A stretch of 64,000 bases of DNA from SIG440 sp045120135 (GCA_045120135.1 JBGVEN010000010.1:62001-126000); one strand, 5' to 3'; numbered from the stretch's first letter, positions 1 to 7,560 are shown. Made by a program: numbers and translations. Notes: generated from the sequence alone by a model not told the origin.

Positions 1-2
1 AC

Positions 3-104
3 TATTTTAGAGATGGTGTTGGGTACCTAAAGAGCACAGATGAAGATGTTAAACAGATTTCGCTGTTCGATTTCATAGTGCCAGAAGCAATAGAAAAAGC
101 ATAA
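3..104 (+). CDS. C-terminal 33 residues of an unidentified phage protein (partial)
   Basis: An open frame enters from the left edge and stops at a TAA at 102-104. The visible tail ends ISLFDFIVPEAIEKA and is too short to assign to a family. It is followed by a good ribosome binding site (AAAGGAG, about 110-116) for the next gene, so it appears to be the preceding member of the same phage operon. Confidence 0.6.
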   Translation, partial: YFRDGVGYLKSTDEDVKQISLFDFIVPEAIEKA

Positions 105-127
105 AGAGAAAGGAGCAGAAAATTAAG

Positions 128-586
128 ATGGGAAAATATGCAGCAAATACGAATGTTTCGAGCGAATTGTCAAGGCTTGAAATTGAAAAAACTCTAATTC
201 GGTATGGAGCTGATAATTTTGCTTATGCAATGACTGCCGGCAAGGCGTTGATTGGCTTTACAATGTACGAAAGACAGATAAAATTCGTTTTACCTCTGCC
301 CGAAAAGGATGAATTCAGACTTACACCGACGGGAAGGGAACGAACCGAAAATAGTCAATATGAGGCTTGGGAACAGGCGTGTAGACAAAGGTGGAGAGCA
401 TTAAATCTTGTTATAAAGGCGAAGCTTGAAGCTGTAGAATGTGGAATATCTGTTTTTGAGGATGAATTTATGGCAAATATTGTTCTCCCCGGCGGACAAA
501 CGGTTAGCGACTTTATGAAACCTCAGATAGAGCAGGCATATATAAGTGGTGAAATACCGAAAATGCTGCCAATGTTGGAGGTGTAA
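128..586 (+). CDS. Conserved phage protein of unknown function (152 aa)
   Basis: The 152-residue protein contains the block AWEQACRQRWRALNLVIKAKLEAVE (given here as separate parts: AWEQACRQRW around residues 80-90, then ALNLVIKAKLEAVE) followed by an EDEF and LPGGQTV segment near residues 117-130. I recognise this pattern from a widespread phage and prophage protein whose function is not established; in other phages it tends to sit in the early/recombination region. No catalytic motif is evident. The ATG follows AAAGGAG by a normal spacing, and the gene starts a run of closely packed small genes. Confidence 0.8.
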   Translation: MGKYAANTNVSSELSRLEIEKTLIRYGADNFAYAMTAGKALIGFTMYERQIKFVLPLPEKDEFRLTPTGRERTENSQYEAWEQACRQRWRALNLVIKAKLEAVECGISVFEDEFMANIVLPGGQTVSDFMKPQIEQAYISGEIPKMLPMLEV

Positions 587-592
587 TACATA

Positions 593-736
593 ATGGATTA
601 CGAAAAACTCCTTACAACAATCAAGCAAAGCCTCAGCGGCGTTCTTCCCTGCCATCAGGTGGGGAGGATTGCTGAACGGGTTGCGGATGCACTTGTTGTA
701 GAGGGAGTAAGTGCGAGAGAGGATGAGGGAGAATGA
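593..736 (+). CDS. Small phage protein, 47 aa
   Basis: ATG at 593, stop TGA at 734-736 overlapping the next ATG (ATGA, 733-736), which implies translational coupling. The start follows an AATGTTGGAGGTG stretch that ends the previous gene. The product begins MDYEKLLTTIKQSLSG and has an acidic C-terminus. I do not recognise a family; the tight packing and strand agree with a genuine early phage gene. Confidence 0.6.
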   Translation: MDYEKLLTTIKQSLSGVLPCHQVGRIAERVADALVVEGVSAREDEGE

Positions 737-933
737 TTAAGCGATTTATTGTTTGGTATCTCAAAAGGCACAATGTCAAATTTGAGTATGAAAATTATGT
801 TGTCCGTATGTTTTCAAACTTTTATTATGACCGACTTATGCACTATGCAGACATAATGGACAGTGTAAATTGCAGACATTATCCAGTTCCAATATTCACA
901 AAAGATATGAGAAAGGAAGATGAGGGGAAATGA
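733..933 (+). CDS. Small phage protein, 66 aa
   Basis: The start overlaps the previous stop (ATGA at 733-736) and its own stop overlaps the next ATG at 930. The N-terminus is basic (MIKRFIVWYLKRHNVKF) and the rest is rich in Tyr, Met and Asp with no recognisable domain. The coupled start and stop on both sides are the best evidence that it is translated. Function unknown. Confidence 0.65.
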   Translation: MIKRFIVWYLKRHNVKFEYENYVVRMFSNFYYDRLMHYADIMDSVNCRHYPVPIFTKDMRKEDEGK

Positions 934-1352
934 AAAAATATGCGTGGTCAAGAAGAATAAATGATGAAATTTGGCGTGGCGGTCCTTGCGATAGTGTAAA
1001 AGAATGTGTCGAAGAAGCAAGACTTGAAGATTATGAGGACACAGACACTTTTGCTCTCGGCTATATTGAGCCATACCAAACAAATTATGTGAACGGTGAC
1101 CTTATTATAGAACACTTACAACAAAATGCTTATGACGAAGTGGGAGAAGTTGCAGAATGTTGGCTTGATGACATTTCGAGAGAACAAAGAGAAGATTTAA
1201 ATGACAGACTTAAAAAAGTTGTTTCAGAATGGTTAAAAGATTGCAAAGAAGAACCGACATTTTATAAAGTCTTGCCTTTTGCTGAATTGACATTACAAGA
1301 AGCATTGCAAATGTACGCCCACCCAACCGAGAAAGGCGGTGCGCAGGAATGA
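930..1352 (+). CDS. Conserved phage protein of unknown function (140 aa)
   Basis: Begins MKKYAWSRRINDEIW and is strongly acidic in the middle. I recognise the MKKYAWSRR...IW start and the later WL...FY core as a recurring pattern in gut Firmicutes phages, without known activity. It ends KGGAQE, encoded by the ribosome-binding cassette that also serves the next gene (AAAGGCGGTG at 1332-1341). The start overlaps the previous stop by four bases, so expression is coupled on both sides. Confidence 0.75.
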   Translation: MKKYAWSRRINDEIWRGGPCDSVKECVEEARLEDYEDTDTFALGYIEPYQTNYVNGDLIIEHLQQNAYDEVGEVAECWLDDISREQREDLNDRLKKVVSEWLKDCKEEPTFYKVLPFAELTLQEALQMYAHPTEKGGAQE

Positions 1353-1858
1353 AAAAGTTATTGCGTTGGTTTAGATACGGAAATGATTGTGAGCATTGCC
1401 CTTATGGTTGGTGCAAAAGAACATCATACGAATATGACGAATGGGATGGCGGTTGCTATATAAAAGGCGATGATTGGCAAGATGAACCTTGCAGACTCTT
1501 GCCACCATACAAAAACATAATCGGGTTTTTCAAGAAACGAAAAGCTATGTATTTTGAAAATCATTACTATGATAACTATCCAGAGTATTGTCAACATAGT
1601 GAGAGTCTTGATGAAAAACTCAAAGAACTTATAGATAAATATATGCTAAGGTATGGTCTGTATTATAAGCTCGGAGAGGGTGAATACATAAAAGTGAAAA
1701 ACTGTGATATGTTTTATAATTTTTGGAGAATTCGCTCTGAATATGAAGATTTTGCACATCCCTTTGTTTATAAATCGATTAGAACAGAGTGGAAAGAGCT
1801 AATACGCAAAACATTTAATGCGTTTGTCGATAAATTCAAACCATATTTTTGCGAATAG
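1349..1858 (+). CDS. Cys- and Tyr-rich phage protein (169 aa), function unknown
   Basis: The N-terminal 50 residues carry several cysteines (CEHCPYGWC near residues 14-22, then a GGC and a DEPC segment), a spacing that could bind a metal ion. The remainder is rich in Tyr, Phe and charged residues with no membrane segment. I do not recognise the family. The start is preceded by the shared cassette AAAGGCGGTGCGCAGGAATG, and the gene is followed by another copy of that cassette at 1858-1879. Confidence 0.65.
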   Translation: MKKLLRWFRYGNDCEHCPYGWCKRTSYEYDEWDGGCYIKGDDWQDEPCRLLPPYKNIIGFFKKRKAMYFENHYYDNYPEYCQHSESLDEKLKELIDKYMLRYGLYYKLGEGEYIKVKNCDMFYNFWRIRSEYEDFAHPFVYKSIRTEWKELIRKTFNAFVDKFKPYFCE

Positions 1859-1875
1859 AAAGGCGGTGAGCGGGA

Positions 1876-2253
1876 ATGACAATAAAAGATTTTATAAAAC
1901 GCATAGAAAAATATCGAATTACAGGCAAAGTATATCGTCTTGACGAATTAAATCCAACCGAAGAAGAAATTGCAAAAGACAATGGATTCGTTGTTGTTTT
2001 TGGATATTCTGATGATTGTGCAGAGTTTAGAGGTGCAATAGAGGACGAAATCGGTTGTTATGATGGTGGCAGAGTCTATGAAGAAAACGGATTTTATATT
2101 GATGCTGTATGGTGCAGAGCAGACATTCCGTGGACTTATGACACAAATATTCCGCACGAAAGTTTTTCCGTTTGGGACGATGAAGATGGCTCTTTGTATT
2201 GTCAAGCGATTGTTTTTGATATTGCAAATGTGAAAGGCGGTGCGCAGGAATGA
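1876..2253 (+). CDS. Acidic phage protein (125 aa), function unknown
   Basis: Starts MTIKDFIKRIEKYR and is acidic, with the central block VVVFGYSDDCAEFRGAIEDE. Its C-terminus KGGAQE is the same translated cassette that ends the gene at 930-1352, so the 3' ends of the two genes are copies of one another. The stop overlaps the next ATG at 2250. No family recognised; the position in the early small-gene cluster is the only context. Confidence 0.65.
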   Translation: MTIKDFIKRIEKYRITGKVYRLDELNPTEEEIAKDNGFVVVFGYSDDCAEFRGAIEDEIGCYDGGRVYEENGFYIDAVWCRADIPWTYDTNIPHESFSVWDDEDGSLYCQAIVFDIANVKGGAQE

Positions 2254-2405
2254 CATTACAAGACATATCTAATATTCGTAGATTTATTGGTGTGGTAGAG
2301 GGCGTTACAATTTCTCTGCCCGAACAGGTACAATCCTTGATATATGATTATATCGAGGGTGTAGATGCCATTCTTGATAAAGAGGAGAAAGGCGGTGAGG
2401 GGTGA
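2250..2405 (+). CDS. Small phage protein, 51 aa
   Basis: ATG at 2250 overlaps the previous stop (ATGA) and follows a full copy of the cassette AAAGGCGGTGCGCAGG. The product starts MTLQDISNIRRFIGVVEG and ends EEKGGEG, with the tail encoded by the next cassette copy. Its stop at 2403-2405 overlaps the following ATG. No domain recognised. Coupling on both sides supports translation. Confidence 0.65.
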   Translation: MTLQDISNIRRFIGVVEGVTISLPEQVQSLIYDYIEGVDAILDKEEKGGEG

Positions 2406-2566
2406 TGGGATTTGTTAGAAAACTAAAAAGGAAGCAGAGATTACAAAACATAAAACAAATTATGTGTTGCGGTGAAAAAATGTTGAGAAAACCTTGTTAT
2501 GATACTGACACCAAAGAATTTTATTTTTGTGATGTTTGCGGAAAAGAAAAGTATGTAAGAAAGTAG
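2405..2566 (+). CDS. Small Cys-rich protein, 53 aa (possible zinc finger)
   Basis: ATG at 2405 within TGATG, overlapping the previous stop. The basic N-terminus (RKLKRKQR) is followed by CC near residues 21-22, a Cys at 31, and CDVCGKEK at residues 42-49. The C-C ... C-x2-C arrangement with basic residues is consistent with a small zinc-binding nucleic-acid-contacting protein, but this is inferred from spacing only. Confidence 0.6.
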   Translation: MGFVRKLKRKQRLQNIKQIMCCGEKMLRKPCYDTDTKEFYFCDVCGKEKYVRK

Positions 2567-2576
2567 GTGCGGAGTG

Positions 2577-2924
2577 ATGGAAATTAAAGTGATAAAAAAT
2601 GTTGACATTAATGAGTTGGATTTTTCGGTTCGCACTTGGAATTGTTTACGGCGAGCACAGATAAATACGGTTCAAGATATTGCTGACAATTACCATAATT
2701 TAAACCGAGTAAGGAATTTGGGCAAAAGGAGCATTGAAGAAATAAACGAAAAAATAAAGCCGTATGTTGAGTTTTCCGATAAAGCTCACGAAACAAACTA
2801 TGACCGAATAAAGAATATGAATGTTGATGAAATGGCAGAGTTTTTAATGGATTGGTTTATGCGGTGTATGATGGGAAAAGCACCGCTAAATGTTAAACAA
2901 TGGCTTGAAAGCGAGGCGGAGTGA
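2577..2924 (+). CDS. RNA polymerase alpha-subunit C-terminal-domain-like phage protein
   Basis: Residues 11-63 match the helix-hairpin-helix fold of the alpha-CTD: INELDFSVRT-WNCLRRAQINT ... VRNLGKRSIEEIN. Residues that in E. coli alpha contact UP-element DNA have counterparts: R265 (here R19), N268 (N22), C269 (C23), G296 (G49) and S299 (S52). There is no alpha N-terminal assembly domain, so it cannot be a complete alpha subunit. The 50-residue C-terminus, with a Met/Trp/Phe-rich helix (EFLMDWFMRCMMG), is unfamiliar. The ATG at 2577 is preferred to the GTG just before it, because it sits better relative to GGTGCGGAG. A free alpha-CTD could bind A+T-rich promoter DNA or sequester regulators; that is inference. 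Confidence 0.8.
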   Translation: MEIKVIKNVDINELDFSVRTWNCLRRAQINTVQDIADNYHNLNRVRNLGKRSIEEINEKIKPYVEFSDKAHETNYDRIKNMNVDEMAEFLMDWFMRCMMGKAPLNVKQWLESEAE

Positions 2925-3085
2925 TGGCTGAATGGAAAGACATTGAAAATGCCTGGACAGCACCAAAAGGGTATAAGTGGCAATGTAACGGAGCAATGTT
3001 TATTAAAAATGAGAATGGAGAGTTTGTTTTTAACGAAAAGTACAGACAAAGGCTTGTTAAAATCGATAAAAGGAGCGATACATAA
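2924..3085 (+). CDS. Small phage protein, 53 aa
   Basis: ATG at 2924 overlaps the stop of the alpha-CTD-like gene (ATGA) with GGCGGAG just upstream. The product, beginning MAEWKDIENAWTAPKGYKW, is aromatic and basic. Phage proteins starting with this WKxIENxWTAPKGYxW pattern are familiar but have no assigned role. The stop overlaps the next ATG by one base (TAATG), so it is part of the coupled chain. Confidence 0.65.
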   Translation: MAEWKDIENAWTAPKGYKWQCNGAMFIKNENGEFVFNEKYRQRLVKIDKRSDT

Positions 3086-3246
3086 TGGCTGATAAATGCA
3101 AAGACTGTTTGAATAGCCGTGTGATTATATCGGAAAACGGACACAGTGTCAGATGCACCTTGTCGGAAAAGAAAAATCTCGATTGCCTTATGGGTACAGC
3201 GAGCCATTTTGTGGCTCTTATCAAACCGCAGAAAGATGGTGATTAA
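3085..3246 (+). CDS. Small Cys-containing phage protein, 53 aa
   Basis: Starts in the TAATG overlap at 3083-3087 with AAAAGGAG upstream. It has CKDC at residues 5-8 and further cysteines near 24 and 34, a spacing compatible with a small metal-binding knuckle. The C-terminal half (GTASHFVALIKP) is hydrophobic. No family recognised. It is followed immediately by the next gene at 3247 without a gap. Confidence 0.6.
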   Translation: MADKCKDCLNSRVIISENGHSVRCTLSEKKNLDCLMGTASHFVALIKPQKDGD

Positions 3247-3639
3247 ATGAATTTAACATACGAACAAATTATAAAGGTTTTGGAACATTGTATTTCTGCA
3301 AGTGATGTTGATACCATTGACGATTGCAACGGGTGTTTGCTTGATGAAGAATGTGGTAAGGATTGTGATGCCTTACCGAAAACCGCTCTTGAGTTCATCA
3401 AATATCAAAATGCAGAGATTGAGAGGTGGCGGGCAAATTACACTTTGCCGAAAGAAGGGTTCTTTAATGTGTTGTGCGGTGCGCTTGTCTTTACAAAAAC
3501 ACTTGAAGAATACAACCAATTTAGACGAACAATTAAGTCCGAAGCAATCAAAGAGTTTGCGGAATTGATTAAAAAGGCTTTTCCGTCAATAGCAGGTGCG
3601 GTTGATTATATGGTAAAAGAAATGGTGGGTGACAAATGA
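3247..3639 (+). CDS. Conserved phage protein with Cys cluster and helix (130 aa)
   Basis: N-terminal residues 1-25 resemble the common phage opening in which a helix is followed by a Cys cluster (CNGCLLDEECGKDC, residues 27-40). A helix with a YQNAEIERWRA segment comes next, then an EAIKEFAELIKKAF segment near the C-terminus. I have seen this architecture in many Firmicutes phages without a defined function. The cluster could hold a zinc ion. The stop overlaps the next ATG at 3636. Confidence 0.7.
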   Translation: MNLTYEQIIKVLEHCISASDVDTIDDCNGCLLDEECGKDCDALPKTALEFIKYQNAEIERWRANYTLPKEGFFNVLCGALVFTKTLEEYNQFRRTIKSEAIKEFAELIKKAFPSIAGAVDYMVKEMVGDK

Positions 3640-3773
3640 CCAAATACATATTCCCGGTTGCAATTATTATATTAAACATCGGTGCGGCGGTGGTGTATGC
3701 TGTAAACTGTGATGTGAGAAAAGTAATATATTTTGTAGCTGCGGCTGTACTTAATGCGGCAGTAAGTTTTTAG
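3636..3773 (+). CDS. Small membrane protein, 45 aa
   Basis: ATG at 3636 overlaps the previous stop (ATGA). The protein is almost entirely hydrophobic: residues 5-24 form one probable membrane helix and residues 30-45 a second, separated by NCDVRK. There are no signal-cleavage features. It may be a phage membrane accessory peptide. The only support is the hydrophobic pattern and the coupled start. Confidence 0.6.
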   Translation: MTKYIFPVAIIILNIGAAVVYAVNCDVRKVIYFVAAAVLNAAVSF

Positions 3774-3807
3774 AAGGTAAATCAAACATAAGAGAAAGGA
3801 TGACTAT

Positions 3808-4104
3808 ATGTTTTTAAGAAATCTAACCCGATGGCAGGTAAGGCAAGCCTTAAAAAGTTGCGAGAAGAAAATTACCGAAATTAAAAAGAATGGTGTAGAT
3901 GATGCTGAAAAGAGAATTTCTGTTGAGCAAATCAAAATGACAGCTTTGCTGATGCGGTTAGAGCGTCCGGCAATCGAAAAAACATATAGTCTTATATGTC
4001 CTACCTGTCACGAGGAATGGAATTACACAAATAACGATACACATAGGTTTAAATGCTGTCCCAATTGCGGTAGATGGTTTGGAAAGAAAAGGGTGAGCGA
4101 ATGA
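3808..4104 (+). CDS. Phage protein with C-terminal zinc ribbon (98 aa)
   Basis: The ATG at 3808 follows AGAGAAAGGATG. Residues 10-55 are a charged helical region. Residues 69-90 contain CPTCHEEW and, fifteen residues later, CCPNCGRWFG, a C-x2-C ... C-x2-C ribbon likely to hold one zinc ion. Such ribbons in phage proteins commonly mediate DNA or protein contacts; the actual role is unknown. It overlaps the start of the late regulator by four bases, so the two are probably co-translated. Confidence 0.7.
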   Translation: MFLRNLTRWQVRQALKSCEKKITEIKKNGVDDAEKRISVEQIKMTALLMRLERPAIEKTYSLICPTCHEEWNYTNNDTHRFKCCPNCGRWFGKKRVSE

Positions 4105-4490
4105 ATTTAGGAGAACTGAATCAATATCAAAGCATCTGTAAGGAAATTACAGAGCTGAATGTGATGATAAAGAATAAAACAGTAAGTGGTACAGTTAATG
4201 GGTCTGATGCTGCTTTTCCGTATTTGCAGCATACAATTGAAGTATCGGGAATTGAAGATGTAAATGCGAGTGATACAATGCTTGCCCGGGTACATAAGCT
4301 TGAAGAAAGAAAACGCAAAGTAGAATCGTTTATCGAGAGTATAGACGATAGTTTAACCAGGAGGGTCTTTCGCTTTCGTTTCATCAATGGTTTTTCGTGG
4401 GTGCGTACAGCGTTGAAAATTGGTGGGGACAATACTGCAGCAAGTGTAAAAATGATTTGTTACAGGTATCTGAGAAAAAAGCTCAATTAA
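4101..4490 (+). CDS. ArpU-like (DUF1492-type) late transcriptional regulator
   Basis: The 129-residue protein has a helical N-terminus and a C-terminal sigma-region-4-like helix-turn-helix: RRVFRFRFINGFSW, then a GGDNTAASVKMICYRYL segment near residues 95-125. This pattern and the position just before the terminase genes match ArpU/RinA-like activators of late genes in Firmicutes phages. ATG 4101 (GGGTGAG upstream, overlapping the preceding stop) is chosen over an ATG 27 bases earlier. A second, paralogous protein is encoded at 17311-17691. Confidence 0.8.
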   Translation: MNLGELNQYQSICKEITELNVMIKNKTVSGTVNGSDAAFPYLQHTIEVSGIEDVNASDTMLARVHKLEERKRKVESFIESIDDSLTRRVFRFRFINGFSWVRTALKIGGDNTAASVKMICYRYLRKKLN

Positions 4491-4502
4491 AACTTGTTTC
4501 TT

Positions 4503-4527
4503 TTGTTACTTTTCTCTATGATATAAT
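4503..4527 (+). promoter_or_regulatory. Putative activator-dependent late promoter
   Basis: A perfect -10 (TATAAT, 4522-4527) with an extended TGA just upstream follows the element TTGTTACTTTT (4503-4513). The hexamer at the normal -35 distance (TCTTTT) is poor, as expected of a promoter that needs an activator, plausibly the ArpU-like protein encoded just before it. The intergenic gap 4491-4658 otherwise holds no gene and leads to the terminase operon. Confidence 0.6.
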
Positions 4528-4658
4528 TTATACTGGAATTCAATAAAACATAAGGCGCTCCTGAGTGAGTAGCCTTTTTTCTTTGTGCCGACCCGAAAGA
4601 GAGACGGTTATCGGCGGATGGGATGGAGGGTATTTAGTACGAAGAGAGGTGGTGGAGC

Positions 4659-5015
4659 TTGGCAAATAAAAAGAATTTAATACCACAAGCGCACACTTTA
4701 ACTGTCGATGAACAGTCGAAAGGCGGACAGAAGTCGGCTGAAACCAGAAAGCAAAAACGCCTGCTTAAAGATTGTATGCTTGAGCTTCTTAAAATGCCTG
4801 TAAAAGATACAGAAAAATATAATGTTTTGGCTCAAATGGGAATTAACCCTAAAGAAATTGATAATAATACGCTTTTGACAGTAGGCTTGTTTGCAAAAGC
4901 GGTAGGCGGCGATGTGGCGGCCTTTAAAGAAATACGCAATCTTATAGGTGAGGATACCGCATCAGGCGGTGATGGCGAGCTTGAAAAGCTTATGGAAGGA
5001 TTTAAAGAAGTATGA
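4659..5015 (+). CDS. terS: Phage small terminase-like protein (KGG-type)
   Basis: TTG start with GAGAGGTGGTGGAG upstream. The 118-residue product contains a basic SKGGQKSAETRKQKR motif (residues 20-34) and a helical core, as seen in proteins placed directly before TerL in many Clostridia phages. Small terminases recognise packaging sites and recruit TerL. The assignment is mainly positional, since small terminases diverge strongly. It overlaps terL by four bases. Confidence 0.65.
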   Translation: MANKKNLIPQAHTLTVDEQSKGGQKSAETRKQKRLLKDCMLELLKMPVKDTEKYNVLAQMGINPKEIDNNTLLTVGLFAKAVGGDVAAFKEIRNLIGEDTASGGDGELEKLMEGFKEV

Positions 5016-6211
5016 CAGTTTTTACTAAGAAACAAAAGGAACTGCTTCGTGTATTCAAAAAGCGCAACCTTAAGCGCATAAATATTCTTCACGGCAGCGT
5101 GAGAAGTGGAAAAACTTGGATAAGTCTTGTGTTGTGGGCGTTTTGGATTTCGACTATGCCGAAAGATAAGCAATATTTGATGGTTGCTAAGACTCTTACA
5201 GCACTTAGGCGTAATTGTTTGGACCTTTTGGAGAGCCTCGTAGGGAAAAGGAATTTTACATATTCTATCCCGAAGAAAGAGGCAGAGCTTTTTGGAAGGA
5301 AAATATATCTTGAGGGCGTAAACGATGCCAGGGCAGAAAGCAAAATACGAGGTATGACCCTGCAAGGTGCGTACTGCGATGAATTAACTCTGTTTACAGA
5401 GGATTTTTTCAGTATGCTTTTATCTCGATTATCTGAAAAGAATGCAAAGCTCTTTGGGACAACCAACCCGGATAGTCCTAATCATTGGTTAAAGGTTAAT
5501 TATCTTGACCGTAAAGACGAACTGGATATGTTTGTAATGCCGTTTTTGATTGAAGATAATGAGTTTTTGGATGCAAAGTATGTTGAGGAGCTTAAAAAAG
5601 AGTATACTGGGGTGTTCTATGACCGTTTTATCCGTGGTTTATGGGTAATCGCTGAAGGTCTTGTATACCCTATGTTTGATAAAAAAAGCCATATTTTAGA
5701 GGAGTGCAAAGAGCCGACAGACAAACACTTTGAATACTACATATCAATTGACTATGGCACGATAAATCCGTGCAGTATGGGGTTGTGGCGGCTGGAAATG
5801 GACCGTGCAGTGAGAGTGAAAGAGGTTTATTTTGATAGTAAAAAGAAAAAGAAACAGCTGACAGATGAGGAATATTATTCTATGCTTGAAGGACTGGCTG
5901 AGGATAAGAACATTGCAGCTGTTATTGTTGACCCGTCAGCTGCAAGCTTTATTGAAACTATTCGTAGACACGGAAGATTTGTTGTGCGCAAAGCAAATAA
6001 CGAGGTTGTTGACGGTATAAGAGTTACTGGCTCGCTTTTGCAGAATGGCAAATTGTTTTTTTGTAAGTGTTGCGAAGACAGCATCCGGGAGTTTGGTTTA
6101 TATAGATGGGATGAAAAAGCGGCAGAAGATAAAGTGATAAAAGACTTTGACCACGCAATGGATGACATTCGTTATGCTTGCAATACAATTTTTAAGAAAA
6201 GGTTGATGTGA
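5012..6211 (+). CDS. terL: Phage terminase large subunit
   Basis: DNA-packaging ATPase/nuclease of 399 residues, a normal length for the PBSX-type family. The Walker A motif is GSVRSGKT (residues 28-35) and the Walker B-like segment AYCDELTL lies around residues 120-127. The C-terminal nuclease half shows SIDYGTINP (residues 245-253), VIVDPSAASF (residues 308-317) and a final FDHAMDDIRYA, which supply acidic metal-binding residues. It overlaps the genes on both sides by four bases in the packaging operon. Confidence 0.95.
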   Translation: MTVFTKKQKELLRVFKKRNLKRINILHGSVRSGKTWISLVLWAFWISTMPKDKQYLMVAKTLTALRRNCLDLLESLVGKRNFTYSIPKKEAELFGRKIYLEGVNDARAESKIRGMTLQGAYCDELTLFTEDFFSMLLSRLSEKNAKLFGTTNPDSPNHWLKVNYLDRKDELDMFVMPFLIEDNEFLDAKYVEELKKEYTGVFYDRFIRGLWVIAEGLVYPMFDKKSHILEECKEPTDKHFEYYISIDYGTINPCSMGLWRLEMDRAVRVKEVYFDSKKKKKQLTDEEYYSMLEGLAEDKNIAAVIVDPSAASFIETIRRHGRFVVRKANNEVVDGIRVTGSLLQNGKLFFCKCCEDSIREFGLYRWDEKAAEDKVIKDFDHAMDDIRYACNTIFKKRLM

Positions 6212-7560
6212 TGTTTGAAAAGATAAAGGATATATGGAGGAGTGTGAGATGCACAGTGTTCGATAAAGGGACAATAAAAAATGCCATAGGTGCAGATGTT
6301 GCAATGTCGAGTGAGATGGCAAGTGTAATACAGCTATGGTCTGATATGTATACAGATGGTGGAATGTTATCTTTGCCTGCGGCCATTGCAAGAGAAATGG
6401 CACGGACTATCTCAATTGAAATGAAGTCACAAATTACAGGTGGAAAGAGAGCGGAATTTCTTAACGAGAAATATACTGAGGTTGTGGCGGATATCCGTGC
6501 CCCTCTTGAATATGGATGCGCTAAGGGCGGTCTTATATTCAAGCCTTATGTCAAAGACGGAAATATTGCAGTTGATTACATACACGCCGATGCATTCTTT
6601 CCTCTTGCATTTAATGACTCGGGTAAAATAACTGCTGCGGTATTTGCGGAGCGGATTGTAAAAGGCTCGAGATATTATACCCGTCTTGAACGGCACGAAC
6701 TGAAAGGGACAACATATACGATTTCCAATAAAGCATATATGAGCCTTAATAAGAGTTCGCTTGGTAATACAGTATCCCTTAATTCGGTGAATGAGTGGTC
6801 CGCCCTTGCAGAGGAAATATCCCTCGCCAACATAAAAAAGCCTTTGTTTGGATATTTCAAACCGTCAATAGCCAACACAATAGACACAAAATCACCTTTG
6901 GGGGTTTCTGTATATGCTGATGCGGTTGGATTAATCAAAGAAGCAGAAAAGCAATTCGAGCGTCTTTTATGGGAGTTCGAGAGCGGCGAGCGTGCACTTA
7001 TTGCAAATAGCCTGGCGTTCAAACACGATAAGGATGGCAAACTAAGGCTACCCAATAAAAAACTTTATAGAACCCTTGATGTTGATGATGTTGACTTCTT
7101 CAAAGAATGGTCTCCCACATTGAGAGGTGAGTGCATAGACAAAGGTCTTGATACAATTCTTCGGAAAATCGAATTTAATTGCGGATTGGCTTATGGTACA
7201 TTGTCAAACGCTCAGAATGTGGATAAGACAGCGGAAGAAATAAAGGCATCAAAACAGAGGAGCTATGCAACGGTATCAGATAACCAGAGAGCACTTAAAA
7301 ACGCTCTTGAAGACCTTATATATGCTATGGATGTATGGTGTACTCTTTATAACCTTGCTCCGCTTTCAAAGTGGGAAATTTCATTTGAGTTTGATGATAG
7401 CATTATTGCAGACCGCAAAACAGAGTTTACAGAAAAGCAAATGCTTGTCACTGCAGGCATAATGTCAAAATGGGAGTTCCGTATGTGGTATTTTGGCGAG
7501 GACGAGGCAACCGCAAAAGCAAAGGTTGCTGCAGAATTTGAGGGAGTGCCTGAGGTATGA
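6208..7560 (+). CDS. Phage portal protein
   Basis: A 450-residue protein between terminase and the minor head protein, the standard portal position, in a coupled operon (ATGA overlaps at both ends). The C-terminal third contains a stretch typical of SPP1 gp6-like portals: a conserved NVDKTAEEIKASKQRSYATV segment near residues 338-357, then a helical region before the end. Portal proteins form the dodecameric ring through which DNA enters and leaves the head. Confidence 0.88.
   Translation: MMFEKIKDIWRSVRCTVFDKGTIKNAIGADVAMSSEMASVIQLWSDMYTDGGMLSLPAAIAREMARTISIEMKSQITGGKRAEFLNEKYTEVVADIRAPLEYGCAKGGLIFKPYVKDGNIAVDYIHADAFFPLAFNDSGKITAAVFAERIVKGSRYYTRLERHELKGTTYTISNKAYMSLNKSSLGNTVSLNSVNEWSALAEEISLANIKKPLFGYFKPSIANTIDTKSPLGVSVYADAVGLIKEAEKQFERLLWEFESGERALIANSLAFKHDKDGKLRLPNKKLYRTLDVDDVDFFKEWSPTLRGECIDKGLDTILRKIEFNCGLAYGTLSNAQNVDKTAEEIKASKQRSYATVSDNQRALKNALEDLIYAMDVWCTLYNLAPLSKWEISFEFDDSIIADRKTEFTEKQMLVTAGIMSKWEFRMWYFGEDEATAKAKVAAEFEGVPEV

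Larger units (their letters stand above)
1331..2408 (+). repeat. Recurring ribosome-binding/gene-junction cassette (four copies)
   Basis: The sequence AAAGGCGGTGCGCAGGAATG with flanking G and A occurs identically at 1331-1352 and 2232-2253. Diverged copies lie at 1858-1879 (AAAGGCGGTGAGCGGGAATG) and 2387-2408 (AAAGGCGGTGAGGGGTGATG). Each copy supplies the Shine-Dalgarno sequence and start codon of the downstream gene, and in three cases also the last codons of the upstream gene. The range given spans all copies; the DNA between them is ordinary coding sequence. Confidence 0.8.

Noticed and set aside
1331..2408. CRISPR-like array suggested by repeated 22-bp sequence
   Set aside because: Repeats lie at gene junctions hundreds of bases apart, vary in sequence, and serve as ribosome binding sites; spacers are coding genes.
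4832..5365. 177-codon minus-strand ORF over terS and terL
   Set aside because: It lies opposite well-supported terminase genes, has no ribosome binding site and no recognisable protein features.
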